This document shows, in pieces, positions 1 through 8,911 of a DNA stretch of 64,000 nt. Origin of the DNA: Malachius bipustulatus (lineage: Eukaryota > Arthropoda > Insecta > Coleoptera > Melyridae). The notes below the pieces were generated by a model that saw only the letters and a list, made by a program, of their open reading frames with translations, had not been told where the DNA came from and did no database searches. Where the stretch lies: NCBI GenBank assembly GCA_910589415.1, contig OU342633.1:11384858-11448857 (forward strand), read 5' to 3'. Each line of letters starts with the position of its first letter. Positions within the stretch are counted from its first letter, which is position 1. A program made the position numbers and the translations under genes.

Positions 1-83
1 ACTGCATATCTCCATCTCACTCATTTAAATAATTACGTAATTATTTAGGAAATTATCGTTTGTGAATACGGGCATAAGTCTCT
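1..83. other. AT-rich flank with a solo MITE-like end
   Basis: No gene is seen. The bases at about 62-73 (TGAATACGGGC) resemble the right end of the short MITE at 20078-20232, so this may be the end of another copy cut by the window edge. The resemblance covers only about 11 bases. Confidence 0.25.
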
Positions 84-98
84 AAATAATTCGGAATA

Positions 99-389
99 TA
101 GTGACTTGCGTGGCCTAGTGGTACTCCGCTGGCTCACGAAGCCATAGATCGCGGGTTCGAAACTCACCTCGGCCCGCTTTACTTTTCAGATTCATTTTCG
201 AATGTCTGTGAAAAGTAAAACAAGCGATCGAAGGTTTTAAAGGCAAATATAATTTAAAAGTGTGTGTGGCTAAAGAGTTCGTGCTCAAAGCCAATTTACC
301 AGAGTGGAGCGACTATGTCTTACCTACACAGTTAAGACCGATGCTACCTCTTTAAAAAAAAAAAAAAAAAAAAAAATAATTCGGAAAAA
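99..389 (+). mobile_element. tRNA-derived SINE with TSD
   Basis: This is a short non-autonomous retroposon. A pol III A box is visible at 111-121 (TGGCCTAGTGG), and a B box at 154-164 (GGTTCGAAACT) is one base off consensus. It ends in a long A tract at about 354-376. A 15 bp direct repeat, AAATAATTCGGAATA, lies at 84-98 and 390-404, as expected of an L1/RTE-type target duplication. The tail carries an extra partial copy of the target sequence at about 375-385. The tRNA-like part does not fold into a good cloverleaf, so it is not called as a tRNA gene. Confidence 0.8.
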
Positions 390-404
390 AAATAATTCGG
401 AATA

Positions 405-1535
405 GAATCGTCGAACACGTCCGTACCGTTTTAGTTATCCATCTCGGCAGTCCCGTGGTCAAGTTCCTTCTTCCCTTGAAAATCACCGCATTTCTACTCA
501 GTTGTTCCCGATTTCAATCTCATTTCCATTGGTTAAAAAATTCACGTTGTCCAATCTCATTTTTTTCCAGAAACTAGCCATGCCTTTTTTATTCTTGTCT
601 TCGAAAATATCCCGGTACGTGGTGCCCTCTGTCGTTAGCAACTTGCTTCGGGACGTCTGCTTGGATCTACTTGAGGTTTGCATCCTCCTTCGTTACGCTT
701 ATTTCAAGAAACAGTAACACCCCTCCGGATTCCTAGAATCCACACTCAACTCGCTGTTTATTTGTCCTCGGGGCCTTTGGACGTCTTAGAAGTTAGAACC
801 TCTGCTTTGTTTCACTTCACACATATATTATCCATCAGTCCTTGAGTTTATAGTTTCTTAGCGACACTACAAGCTCTCGCTTCTTCAAAGAGGTTAGCTA
901 GTTATGTATTTGTTTTCTAATTTACCCTTTTTAAAAGGGTTGATTTAATTAGAAACCAATACAATAAGTGAAGCCTACTAGTAAAACAAGGTGTTGGTTT
1001 TACATTTATATATTTTCGATAAGTACACTTAGGACTTTTCCTAAACAGCAATAAATTATATTCGTCAACTGCGATGTGAACCCGTCGAGAGTATACCGTA
1101 GAGTTGTATACAGTTTATAGTGAGTTACAGTAAAATTAACTATTCGATGTTAAAGCAACAATGCTGGATTAACAGGAAAATGGAGTAAAATGCAGGAATG
1201 CATTTTATTTGTTGCACAGTAAACAATGTTGTCATATTAACTAGCTGCAATCATATATCTCATCCGATGTCACGATTGTAGAAGAATTTATTTGTTTTCG
1301 CTGACATCTTTTCCATTCAATAATCGAATACTGTTGGCGTTACAAAAAATGAATTAAGTGTATATACCTTTTCCCGAAACACTAATAGCTTGGAATGGTG
1401 ACGTGTTTTTAACAGAAACACTTGAAAGTCTCAAAGGGAGAAATTTAAGGAACAAATAGAAACAAAATTAGCGTGAATTCGGGGTAGGTAGCTAGTTGGA
1501 CGTTATAGTACGTACTTTAAAAATTGCAGTCAAAT
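405..1535. other. no recognisable feature
   Basis: This is AT-rich sequence. Short open frames overlap at about 498-717 on both strands, but their translations are low in complexity and match no family I know. No splice-flanked exon, inverted repeat or tandem repeat stands out. Confidence 0.4.
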
Positions 1536-1539
1536 CCTA

Positions 1540-1885
1540 GCACGAAAAAACGGTTTTTTCGTTTTTCCGGAAAATGACGAAAGCTACAAACAGCTCGAAA
1601 ATCTCATTGAATTGCTCGAAAAAAATGGCTTGAAGTTCCTGTGCTCTTATTTTTTTCCAGGAGACGTACTTTCCAAATTGAGGTCAAATCCTATCAAGAA
1701 AAAAGCAGTTTTTTCGTTTTTCCGGAAAATTATGAGAGCTAGGAACAGCTCGAAAATTTCATTGACTAGCTCGAAAAAAGCTAGAAATTCCTGTGCTGTC
1801 TGGGTTTCTCCACAGATTGAATTAAAAAAGTCAGGTGTAATGTAAGCATTACAAAAAAAAATTGCGATTTTCCGGAAAACGGTAA
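1540..1885. repeat. divergent tandem repeat, ~155 bp units
   Basis: The phrase TTTTTCGTTTTTCCGGAAAAT occurs near 1553 and again near 1708. A decayed third start (GCGATTTTCCGGAAAAC) lies near 1863. Each is followed by a stretch containing AACAGCTCGAAAAT and TTCCTGTGCT. This gives two full units and one partial unit of about 155 bp. Reading frames crossing it are by-products of the repeat. Confidence 0.6.
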
Positions 1886-1916
1886 AAGTCATCAGTTTTT
1901 TTAAATATTCAATTTT

Positions 1917-3385
1917 TAGAAATGTGTCATGCTTACGGATTACTTCATCTACTGTCAGGTTCGCTTTGATCAATCCAATAGTGTGTACGGTTGCCCCGCC
2001 ATAACCTTGGATGATAATTTTTTGGCGTGTACCCACAGGTAACTTACGCCGTGTCCTAGCTGCATCCGGGGACTGCGTTGCGTGCGATGCGGGGAACGCA
2101 CGCAACGCAAAATCGCACGGGAAATTTCGAGTGTGTCCTAACTGAATGGGTGCGGTTCGTGCGAGAAAATGGTTTCCAATCCAACTATTGCTGATGCAGC
2201 TTCAGATGAAATACGTTTTAATTTGGAAACCAGTAGGTTGCTGGAACTTGAAAGACTTAAAAATAACAAAAAGAAACATGTTACTTAAGAGAAAGAAATA
2301 ATAAGATGCAAGTAATCTGTAGAAATAGGTATAGATTTGATAGATAGATAAATAGAAGGTAGGTTAAATAAAAATAGGTCTACAATAGAAGTTAATAGAC
2401 CTCATACTTACTTTAAAAACCTAAATTCGAGACATTTTTACATTCCCAGTGTACCTTGACTATTGTTCTTGTAAAATAGATTTCACTTATTGCACAAAAT
2501 GTTTCGCTTTGGCACGAAGGCAATCGAAATTCAAAAAAGTTCCTGCCCGCCGTAAAAATCGCAAGATTTTGACAGATGAAAAAACTAAATATTTCAATTT
2601 AAAACAATGCGTGCGTTGCGGTGTCGTTTTATCGTACGACTTTTGCGGGCAACGCGTCTACTGAGGACACTCCCATTGCTTTGCATGTGTTTTATTTTAA
2701 TCGTTCCCCGCAACGCACGCACGCAACGCACGCAACGCAGTCCCCGGATGCAGCTAGGACGCGGCGTTAAGTTCCTGTGCTTTTCTTAATTTTATTATAT
2801 TGCAGGCGCTGCCGAAATCGATATACGCTGATACAATCATATCATGATTTATTTTAGTCTTGACATGATACTTCGCATCATCTTGGGTGATATCATGAAT
2901 TTTTGCCGACGTGTTGGTTTCATTTTTTGATTTTAATTTAAAACATCTGTCGCGTGTGTGGTTGTCCTTTTTGCAATAGGTGCAAAACAATCTTTTTCCA
3001 GTGAAAGAATTATTATTGGGCCTTCTGTTACGCCATTGATTATGATCAGAATTATTGGCATTAAACCTACGTGATTGAGAACTGGATCTGTCTATTTCAG
3101 TTTGTTGCTTTTGTTGGTTAGTCACGTACTCATAATTGCTTAAGAACAATAATAATTTTTCGGTTGATTTACAATCTGCAGCGTGTGCGCTAGCTTTGAT
3201 TAAATTATTGTTAATAATAATTGTTGAAATAATCACGTCTGTGATGACTTCATCAGGAAGGTTGCAATGCTTACCCATTCGTAATTTATCATAATAAAAA
3301 GAAATTATATCCTGCTCCGGCTTCCCCTCGATGTTAAAGAAATCTTTAAGTTTAGGGCTTTTGACTTGACATTACATACATTGAC
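1917..3385 (-). pseudogene. Ty3/gypsy-type gag-protease fragment
   Basis: This encodes part of an LTR-retrotransposon polyprotein read on the minus strand. The gag part (about 3385-2900) has a CCHC zinc knuckle, CTYCKKDNHTRDRC, which in this family binds the element's RNA. It is followed by a retropepsin start with an active-site-like DFGS (in YIDFGSACNII). The downstream protease strand with GYGGATVHTIG continues at about 2040-1920, on the far side of the MITE at 2047-2766. The insertion therefore split the protease, and the two flanks are in the same frame if the MITE and one TTA copy are ignored. DFGS in place of DTGS/DSGS may be natural or decayed. The 5' part of gag, the RT and the integrase are missing. 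Assignment to Ty3/gypsy is inferred from the knuckle-plus-protease layout. Confidence 0.7.
2047..2766. mobile_element. PIF/Harbinger-type MITE, 720 bp
   Basis: The terminal inverted repeats (TIRs) are at least 35 bp and begin CGCCGTGTCCTAGCTGCATC on the left, with CGCCGCGTCCTAGCTGCATC as the reverse complement of the right end. They are followed by GC-rich subterminal repeats of ACGCACGCA type. The flanking TTA at 2044-2046 and 2767-2769 is the 3 bp duplication typical of PIF/Harbinger elements. The interior, including the small frame at 2449-2664, shows no transposase, so the element looks non-autonomous. It interrupts the gag-protease pseudogene. Confidence 0.8.
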
Positions 3386-3508
3386 TTATAATATTTTTAT
3401 TGTTTTTCTCGTACAAAAAGAAGAAAATTGATTTTAATATTGTCATTTCCATTGTCATATTGTCAATATGTCATTGTCATATCAATTCTTATAGTAGGTC
3501 AAGTCAAG

Positions 3509-3536
3509 CAGGTTACAGGTTACAGGTTACAGGTTA
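3509..3536 (+). repeat. 7 bp tandem repeat (GGTTACA)n
   Basis: Just under four copies of GGTTACA run in tandem. This is not the insect telomere motif TTAGG. It sits in AT-rich DNA with several loose TGTCAT repeats just upstream (about 3443-3482). Confidence 0.75.
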
Positions 3537-3724
3537 TTGTTTAATGTTTGATTGTTTATTGTTTTGTTATTTTATATTTTGTTTATATTATCAATAATTA
3601 TAAGGGTACGAAGGGGATGATTAATAAGAATAGTTATGGTTAAGGTTATAATAATATGTATTAATAATAACGACGACAGGCGAATACAATCAGCATATTA
3701 ACGTTACTGCATGCGGTACATGAA

Positions 3725-3965
3725 TGAATCCTTCCACTGACTGCGTGGCTCAGGCGGCCTCATCATCTTAGTCGGTGGTTCCCAGGCCAGGCAGCGTCTC
3801 CCACTCCAAGTGGTCGGATGCTGCCCGCACTACGACTGAACAGGGTCGGCATCAGCCGGCGGCAATTCCCAACATTCGGTCATCCTGTCGTCATTTCGTC
3901 CTCGGAATGTGGCACTGCATTAGTAATCTATAACACACACAGACAAATACTTAAAGTTAAAGACC
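3725..3965 (+). other. possible SINE-like segment
   Basis: This is a more GC-rich stretch with an A-box-like TGGCTCAGGCGG near 3746 and a weak B-box-like GGTGGTTCCCAGGC near 3773. It ends where the Penelope-like element inserted. No poly(A) or target duplication is seen, so the call is weak. It could equally be a fragment of a longer non-LTR element. Confidence 0.25.
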
Positions 3966-4021
3966 GAGGTGCGGCCTCATTGTATTTCATGATGATAGTG
4001 GTTGGCCATAGTATACCCAAA

Positions 4022-5172
4022 AATGATAAATGAAACAAGATTGTAGGTCAATGGGTATAAATTTATTAATAATAGTCTGTCTACTAGTTTCGGGCAAGGT
4101 CACCCATCCTCAGGACAGCTGAAAGTAAGGTGAGATGGTGTTACCAGTTTTTATAAAACAATTATTAGTTTATTGTCAAAAAATTTTTGTCTTTGTGCAC
4201 TTACTTGTCAGCTTTACAGATTTCCAAAATTCCACTTGAGGGCGAGAATGATAATAAAACAGTAAAATTTTTCCCACTAAGTAAAGTTACAACACGTGGG
4301 GAAGATATAATGTGGACAAAGACACACTCAAACTCTCAGTTTTTGAAATAAAAGATTTTTCCAAAGTGGATTAATCGCATTACATTACAAAATGTTTGAA
4401 TAAAATTACATAATTCTAAGGCAAGTTAAACGGCAGAATGTCGTGAAGCGACATTCTCCGGCGGGTGTTCAAGAACGACAAAATGGGTACGTTTTTTAAA
4501 TTCATATCGGACCAGACTCCTTCCTTCCCTCTCCATCTCCTTGACAAGTGTTGTTAGATTGAATGTTCCTTCAAATTGATTGACTCAATGAATGGAATTG
4601 AAGTTGACAGATGAGAAATGAGATGAAAATAAAAAGAAGAAGAATGTGTACAGGTTAAAAATATCCATGTCATATTTCATCGAATGAAGCATGTCAATTG
4701 ACATACTCCATCCATGAAAGGTAAATGTCCTGTGTCAATTTATATTATTACAAAAATATATCTTTGTTTTTACATCCAGACGTGGACAGAACAAAAAACA
4801 AAATTCCAAATTTCGACGATTATTACAAGAAAATAAATTAATCTAATTGACTATAATATTATTAGAAATAGATTACTATTGTAAGTATTGTATTGTTGTT
4901 GGATTTGTTCTTGTATTATGGAAAATGAAGATGAAAGTTTATTTAAGTGACTGAAGAATTTGTAAAGAGGTTTTTGTATATGGGATTGAATCTAAAAATT
5001 TGCGTTTGTTGGTTTAAACAATTGGAGCCGTTCTCCACTAGTGCCTTATGAATTTCCAGATTCTCAAGGAGATCGAGAAGCAATCCTCTTGTATTAGTAT
5101 GAACCAAGATTTCACTGTCCCTGTCAGGATCAAAATTGTGACCATTCTGTTCCAAATGATTTCCAAAATGAG
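4022..5172 (-). repeat. Penelope-like pseudo-LTR, left arm
   Basis: This arm is the reverse complement of 7206-8343 with few differences. One example is a CAG codon here where the right copy has TAG, near the end of the GIY-YIG domain. It holds the C-terminal ~75 codons of the ORF, the 3' untranslated region and a hammerhead ribozyme. Confidence 0.9.
4077..4118 (-). ncRNA. hammerhead ribozyme (left arm)
   Basis: This is a self-cleaving RNA motif, the minus-strand twin of the one at 8252-8293. Read 5'-3' on the minus strand it has stem I CTGTC/GACAG, the core CTGAGGA, stem II closed by GGG/CCC, the core GAA, and a minimal stem III AC-TA-GT followed by the cleavage-site A. Hammerheads with very short stem III are established features of Penelope-like pseudo-LTRs. 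Confidence 0.8.
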
Positions 5173-7189
5173 AAGTTTGACCCACGCAAACCGAATCACA
5201 ATCCGAACACCTCAGCATGTAAACTCCACTTTTGTCAAGTTTATTAAATTTGTCTTTATTATGGATTAAATTTTGTGCTAAAGAGTTAACCGAAGAAAAA
5301 GAAATTTTGGAATTCGAATGTTTTTGGATTATGTTGGCGACCTGTTCAGAAATCGGACCAATGTAAGGGACAGAAAAATATTTAAAAGTGGGATTTTGGA
5401 CTATTGGTGTGGCTATGTATGAAGAAGATCTTAGGTTATTATTAAGGTATTTGTTATTGATTTTGTCTATAAGGTATCTGTCGAAACCATTGTTGAATGC
5501 GATAGTATGTAGTAATTTGATTTCATTATTGTAGGTTTCATTGCTTAATGGGGTATTATTTAGTCTATGTATGTATGTTCTGAAGGCTGCTATTTTGTAT
5601 TTGAATGGGTGGGATGAATTAAAATGGATTACATGGTCAGTCTGTGTTGGTTTCCTATAGATGTCAAATGATAAATTGTTATTGTCATGAGCGATTGTTA
5701 GATCTAGAAAATTGATCTTCCTGTTATTTTCAGTTTCCATTGTGAACTTGATGTTCGGATGAATCGTGTTCAAGTGGTCCATTATCTCAATAGCTGTGTT
5801 ATTGTCTCCCTCTATCACCGCGAAGCAATCGTCGACATATCTAGTCCAGAACTTGACTTTGGTGAAAAGTTCGGTCTTACTGAACCCAACCTCAACATCG
5901 TTCATGAAAAACTCCGCAAGAAGAGGCGACAGACTGCTCCCCATGGCTAAGCCATCATTTTGTGACAAAAAAGTGTTATTGAATTGGCAAAAGTTCTGTT
6001 TTAAGGCGTACCTAAGCAAGGAGACCAAATCAGTCGCATCCTCCAACGGGATATTATTTTTGAGGCAATTGAATACTATGTCAACGGTGAGCTCAACAGG
6101 GACAGAAGTGAACAAATTCGTAACGTCATAAGAAACAAGGATTTGATCGTCTGTAATGTTTAAGTTGGAAACTCTGTAAATAAACTGCCTACTATTTTTA
6201 ATTGCAAATTTTGGTGTAATATTAGTTAAGTTTAATAGTATGTTCTTTAGAAAGATGTTCAAATTACAACTAGGTGTGCCTATTTGAGAGACTACTGGTC
6301 TTATCGGGATGTTGTCTTTATGGATCTTTGGCAAGCCATACATTCTGGGTGGGTGAAAGTTGGAAGGAATGATGGACTTGGCTCCATATTTGTTAAGGGT
6401 GGCCGATAAAGTTTTTGTTAGTTTTTTAAGGTTGTTATAATATTTGTTGGTGGGATTGTAACTCAATTTTGTGAAGCTGTTGTTGTCGAGGAAATCTTTT
6501 ATTTTAGAGTTGTAAGAATTTTTGTTTAAAATGACTACACAATTGCCTTTATCTGCTTTTGTTATTATTAAGTTGTTGTTAGTAATTTTCTTTTTAATTT
6601 TAATTAAAGTGGACATTTCTTTATTGTGTATACCTTCACGTTTCATTTTATTGTGTAGACTGATATAGTTGTAGAGAGTGTTGTTACATTGATTTCTCAT
6701 AATTCGTTTTGTCTCTATATTGGTGTCACTTTTTTCAATTACAAAATCAACATGTAGTGAAAACTTCTGTACTTCTTTGATGTTAAAATTAAAGACTGAA
6801 TATTTTAAGCCCTTATTAATGAGAGCCAATTCCCCAGATGTAAAATTGACTCCCGACAGATTGACAGTTCTTTCGTTAAATTTGTGAGTAGATCTCTCAA
6901 AGTTTTGGTCTCTAGTTTTCTGGGCTCTCAGTGAAGTAAGCTTATTGTTCAAGCTATTGTGTTTCTCTAAATTAGCGTAACCTAAACTTTCCTGTATATC
7001 TGTGTGAATATCATTGAACACGAAGAAAGGAATAATAGAAGTGATCTGATTATACAAGATTTTGAGTTTGTGATTAAAGTTGTCTAACAGTCTATAGTGT
7101 CTCTTTATCTGACCTTTCATGATGTCTCTTGAAATCTTCTCTCTTAGAATTTGAGGTAGAAGCCTTAGAACTAGAATAAGAGAGCACAT
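4943..7189 (-). CDS. Penelope-like reverse transcriptase with GIY-YIG remnant
   Basis: This is a 748-residue retroelement polyprotein that would copy the element's RNA and nick target DNA. The reverse transcriptase core is well kept: KADKG at about 211, GLPKIHK at 285, VSYDVTNLFTSVP at 352 (motif A aspartate), GLAMGSSLSPLLA at 413 and RYVDD at 450. The C-terminus begins a GIY-YIG nuclease (SGVYML at 654, CVGQT at 668) but jumps directly to the domain's final part (SHFGNHLE). About 50 residues that normally carry the catalytic Arg and Glu are missing, so the nuclease is probably dead. The start Met at 7189 is the first in frame and lies about 15 bp from the inverted copy, so the true N-terminus may have been lost. 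No internal stop is present, which suggests a fairly young insertion. Confidence 0.9.
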   Translation of the reverse strand: MCSLILVLRLLPQILREKISRDIMKGQIKRHYRLLDNFNHKLKILYNQITSIIPFFVFNDIHTDIQESLGYANLEKHNSLNNKLTSLRAQKTRDQNFERSTHKFNERTVNLSGVNFTSGELALINKGLKYSVFNFNIKEVQKFSLHVDFVIEKSDTNIETKRIMRNQCNNTLYNYISLHNKMKREGIHNKEMSTLIKIKKKITNNNLIITKADKGNCVVILNKNSYNSKIKDFLDNNSFTKLSYNPTNKYYNNLKKLTKTLSATLNKYGAKSIIPSNFHPPRMYGLPKIHKDNIPIRPVVSQIGTPSCNLNIFLKNILLNLTNITPKFAIKNSRQFIYRVSNLNITDDQILVSYDVTNLFTSVPVELTVDIVFNCLKNNIPLEDATDLVSLLRYALKQNFCQFNNTFLSQNDGLAMGSSLSPLLAEFFMNDVEVGFSKTELFTKVKFWTRYVDDCFAVIEGDNNTAIEIMDHLNTIHPNIKFTMETENNRKINFLDLTIAHDNNNLSFDIYRKPTQTDHVIHFNSSHPFKYKIAAFRTYIHRLNNTPLSNETYNNEIKLLHTIAFNNGFDRYLIDKINNKYLNNNLRSSSYIATPIVQNPTFKYFSVPYIGPISEQVANIIQKHSNSKISFSSVNSLAQNLIHNKDKFNKLDKSGVYMLRCSDCDSVCVGQTSHFGNHLEQNGHNFDPDRDSEILVHTNTRGLLLDLLENLEIHKALVENGSNCLNQQTQIFRFNPIYKNLFTNSSVT

Positions 7190-7205
7190 AACTAGAAGCG
7201 ATAAG

Positions 7206-8343
7206 TCTCATTTTGAAAATCATTTGGAATAGAATGGTCACAATTTTGATCCTGACAGGGACAGTGAAATCTTGGTTCATACTAATACAAGAGGATTGCT
7301 TCTCGATCTCCTTGAGAATCTGGAAATTCATAAGGCACTAGTGGAGAACGGCTCCAATTGTTTAAACCAACAAACGCAAATTTTTAGATTCAATCCCATA
7401 TACAAAAACCTTTTTACAAATTCTTCAGTCACTTAAATAAACTTTCATCTTCATTTTCCATAATACAAGAACAAATCCAACAACAATACAATACTTACAA
7501 TAGTAATCTATTTCTAATAATATTATAGTCAATTAGATTAATTTATTTTCTTGTAATAATCGTCGAAATTTGGAATTTTGTTTTTTGTTCTGTCCACGTC
7601 TGGATGTAAAAACAAAGATATATTTTTGTAATAATATAAATTGACACAGGACATTTATCTTTCATGGATGGAGTATGTCAATTGACATGCTTCATTCGAT
7701 GAAATATGACATGGATATTTTTAACCTGTACACATTCTTCTTCTTTTTATTTTCATCTCATTTCTCATCTGTCAACTTCAATTCCATTCATTGAGTCAAT
7801 CAATTTGAAGGAACATTCAATCTAACAACACTTGTCAAGGAGATGGAGAGGAAAGGAAGGAGTCTGGTCCGATATGAATTTAAAAAACGTACCCATTTTG
7901 TCGTTCTTGAACACCCGCCGGAGAATGTCGCTTCACGACATTCTGCCGTTTAACTTGCCTTAGAATTATGTAATTTTATTCAAACATTTTGTAATGTAAT
8001 GCGATTAATCCACTTTGGAAAAATCTTTTATTTCAAAAACTGAGAGTTTGAGTGTGTCTTTGTCCACATTATATCTTCCCCACGTGTTGTAACTTTACTT
8101 AGTGGGAAAAATTTTACTGTTTTATTATCATTCTCGCCCTCAAGTGGAATTTTGGAAATCTGTAAAGCTGACAAGTAAGTGCACAAAGACAAAAATTTTT
8201 TGACAATAAACTAATAATTGTTTTATAAAAACTTGTAACACCAACTTTCAGCTGTCCTGAGGATGGGTGACCTTGCCCGAAACTAGTAGACAGACTATTA
8301 TTAATAAATTTATACCCATTGACCTACAATCTTGTTTCATTTA
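7206..8343 (+). repeat. Penelope-like inverted 5'-truncated copy, right arm
   Basis: This is a plus-strand copy of the element's 3' end, starting inside the GIY-YIG domain at TCTCATTTT. It includes an in-frame TAG that the left copy lacks, then the 3' untranslated region and the second hammerhead. Its first homologous base matches the point where the main ORF resumes after its internal nuclease deletion. Confidence 0.9.
8252..8293 (+). ncRNA. hammerhead ribozyme (right arm)
   Basis: Stem I is CTGTC (8252-8256) with GACAG (8289-8293). The core is CTGAGGA (8257-8263). Stem II is GGG (8265-8267) with CCC (8276-8278), followed by GAA (8279-8281). Stem III is AC (8282-8283) with GT (8286-8287) around a 2-base loop. 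Cleavage is predicted after A8288. All invariant core bases of the hammerhead are present, and the GTA triplet is an allowed cleavage site. Activity is inferred. Confidence 0.85.
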
Positions 8344-8442
8344 TCATTGTATTTCATGTTTAGACGTCAGTTGTTATCCTTGGTTGTTGACCCTATGCCA
8401 ACCAGGACCTCAGTGTCGTTAGTCATATACTACCCTCATGTT

Positions 8443-8911
8443 CGTACGTTAGCCCTTCACTAACCATTATACGTTAGATTTGTACGTTAGCCCAGTGCTA
8501 ACCTTTATACGTTAGATTTGTACGTTAGCCCTATGCTAACCCTTATACGTTAGATTTGTACGTTAACGTTAGATTTGTACGTTAGCCCTGTGCCAACCCT
8601 TATACGTTAGATTTGTACGTTAGCCCTGTGCTAACCCTTATTTGTACGTTAGCCCTTCGCTAAACGCCGTACGTTGAATTTATACGTTAGCCCTGTGCTA
8701 ACCCTTATTTGTACGTTAGCCCTGTGCTAACCCTTATTTGTACGTTAGCCCTTCGCTAACCGTCGTACGTTGAATTTATACGTTAGCCCTGTGCTAACCC
8801 TTATTTGTACGTTAGCCCTGTGCTAACCCTTATTTGTACGTTAGCCCTTCGCTAACCGTCGTACGTTGAATTTATACGTTAGCCCTGTGCTAACCCTTAT
8901 TTGTACGTTAG
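8443..8911 (+). repeat. minisatellite of GTTAGC/GCTAAC hairpins, 96 bp higher-order unit
   Basis: The repeated phrase TACGTTAGCCCTGTGCTAAC occurs about a dozen times with variants. Its core GTTAGC-5 nt-GCTAAC is an inverted repeat, so each unit can form a 6 bp hairpin. The right part has a higher-order period: ACGTTGAATTTATACG starts at 8671, 8767 and 8863, exactly 96 bp apart. The array abuts the end of the gypsy integrase frame, whose last four codons fall inside it, so it probably belongs to the 3' region of that element. Confidence 0.85.

Larger units (their letters stand above)
3992..8343 (-). mobile_element. Penelope-like element with inverted arms
   Basis: This is a complete insertion of a Penelope-like retroelement. 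A 15 bp target duplication, TCATTGTATTTCATG, flanks it at 3977-3991 and 8344-8358. It contains one long ORF on the minus strand. Its 3' ~1.15 kb (4022-5172) is repeated in reverse orientation at 7206-8343. The left arm has about 30 extra bases (3992-4021) that the right arm lacks, like the short one-sided extension known in Penelope. Each arm carries a hammerhead ribozyme near its tip. Inverted and 5'-truncated second copies are known for this class. The element inserted beside the possible SINE on its left and the minisatellite on its right. Confidence 0.9.

Noticed and set aside
111..177. tRNA gene
   Set aside because: A and B boxes are present, but the acceptor and T stems do not pair, and the unit has an A tail and target duplications. 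It is a SINE head.
2449..2789. Small plus-strand frames as genes (2449-2664, 2607-2789)
   Set aside because: They lie inside the MITE and run into its GC-rich terminal repeats. No motif.
3509..3536. Telomeric repeat
   Set aside because: GGTTACA is not TTAGG or TCAGG, and only four units are present.
8443..8911. CRISPR array
   Set aside because: No unique spacers. Units are contiguous and part of a 96 bp higher-order repeat in a eukaryotic retroelement.
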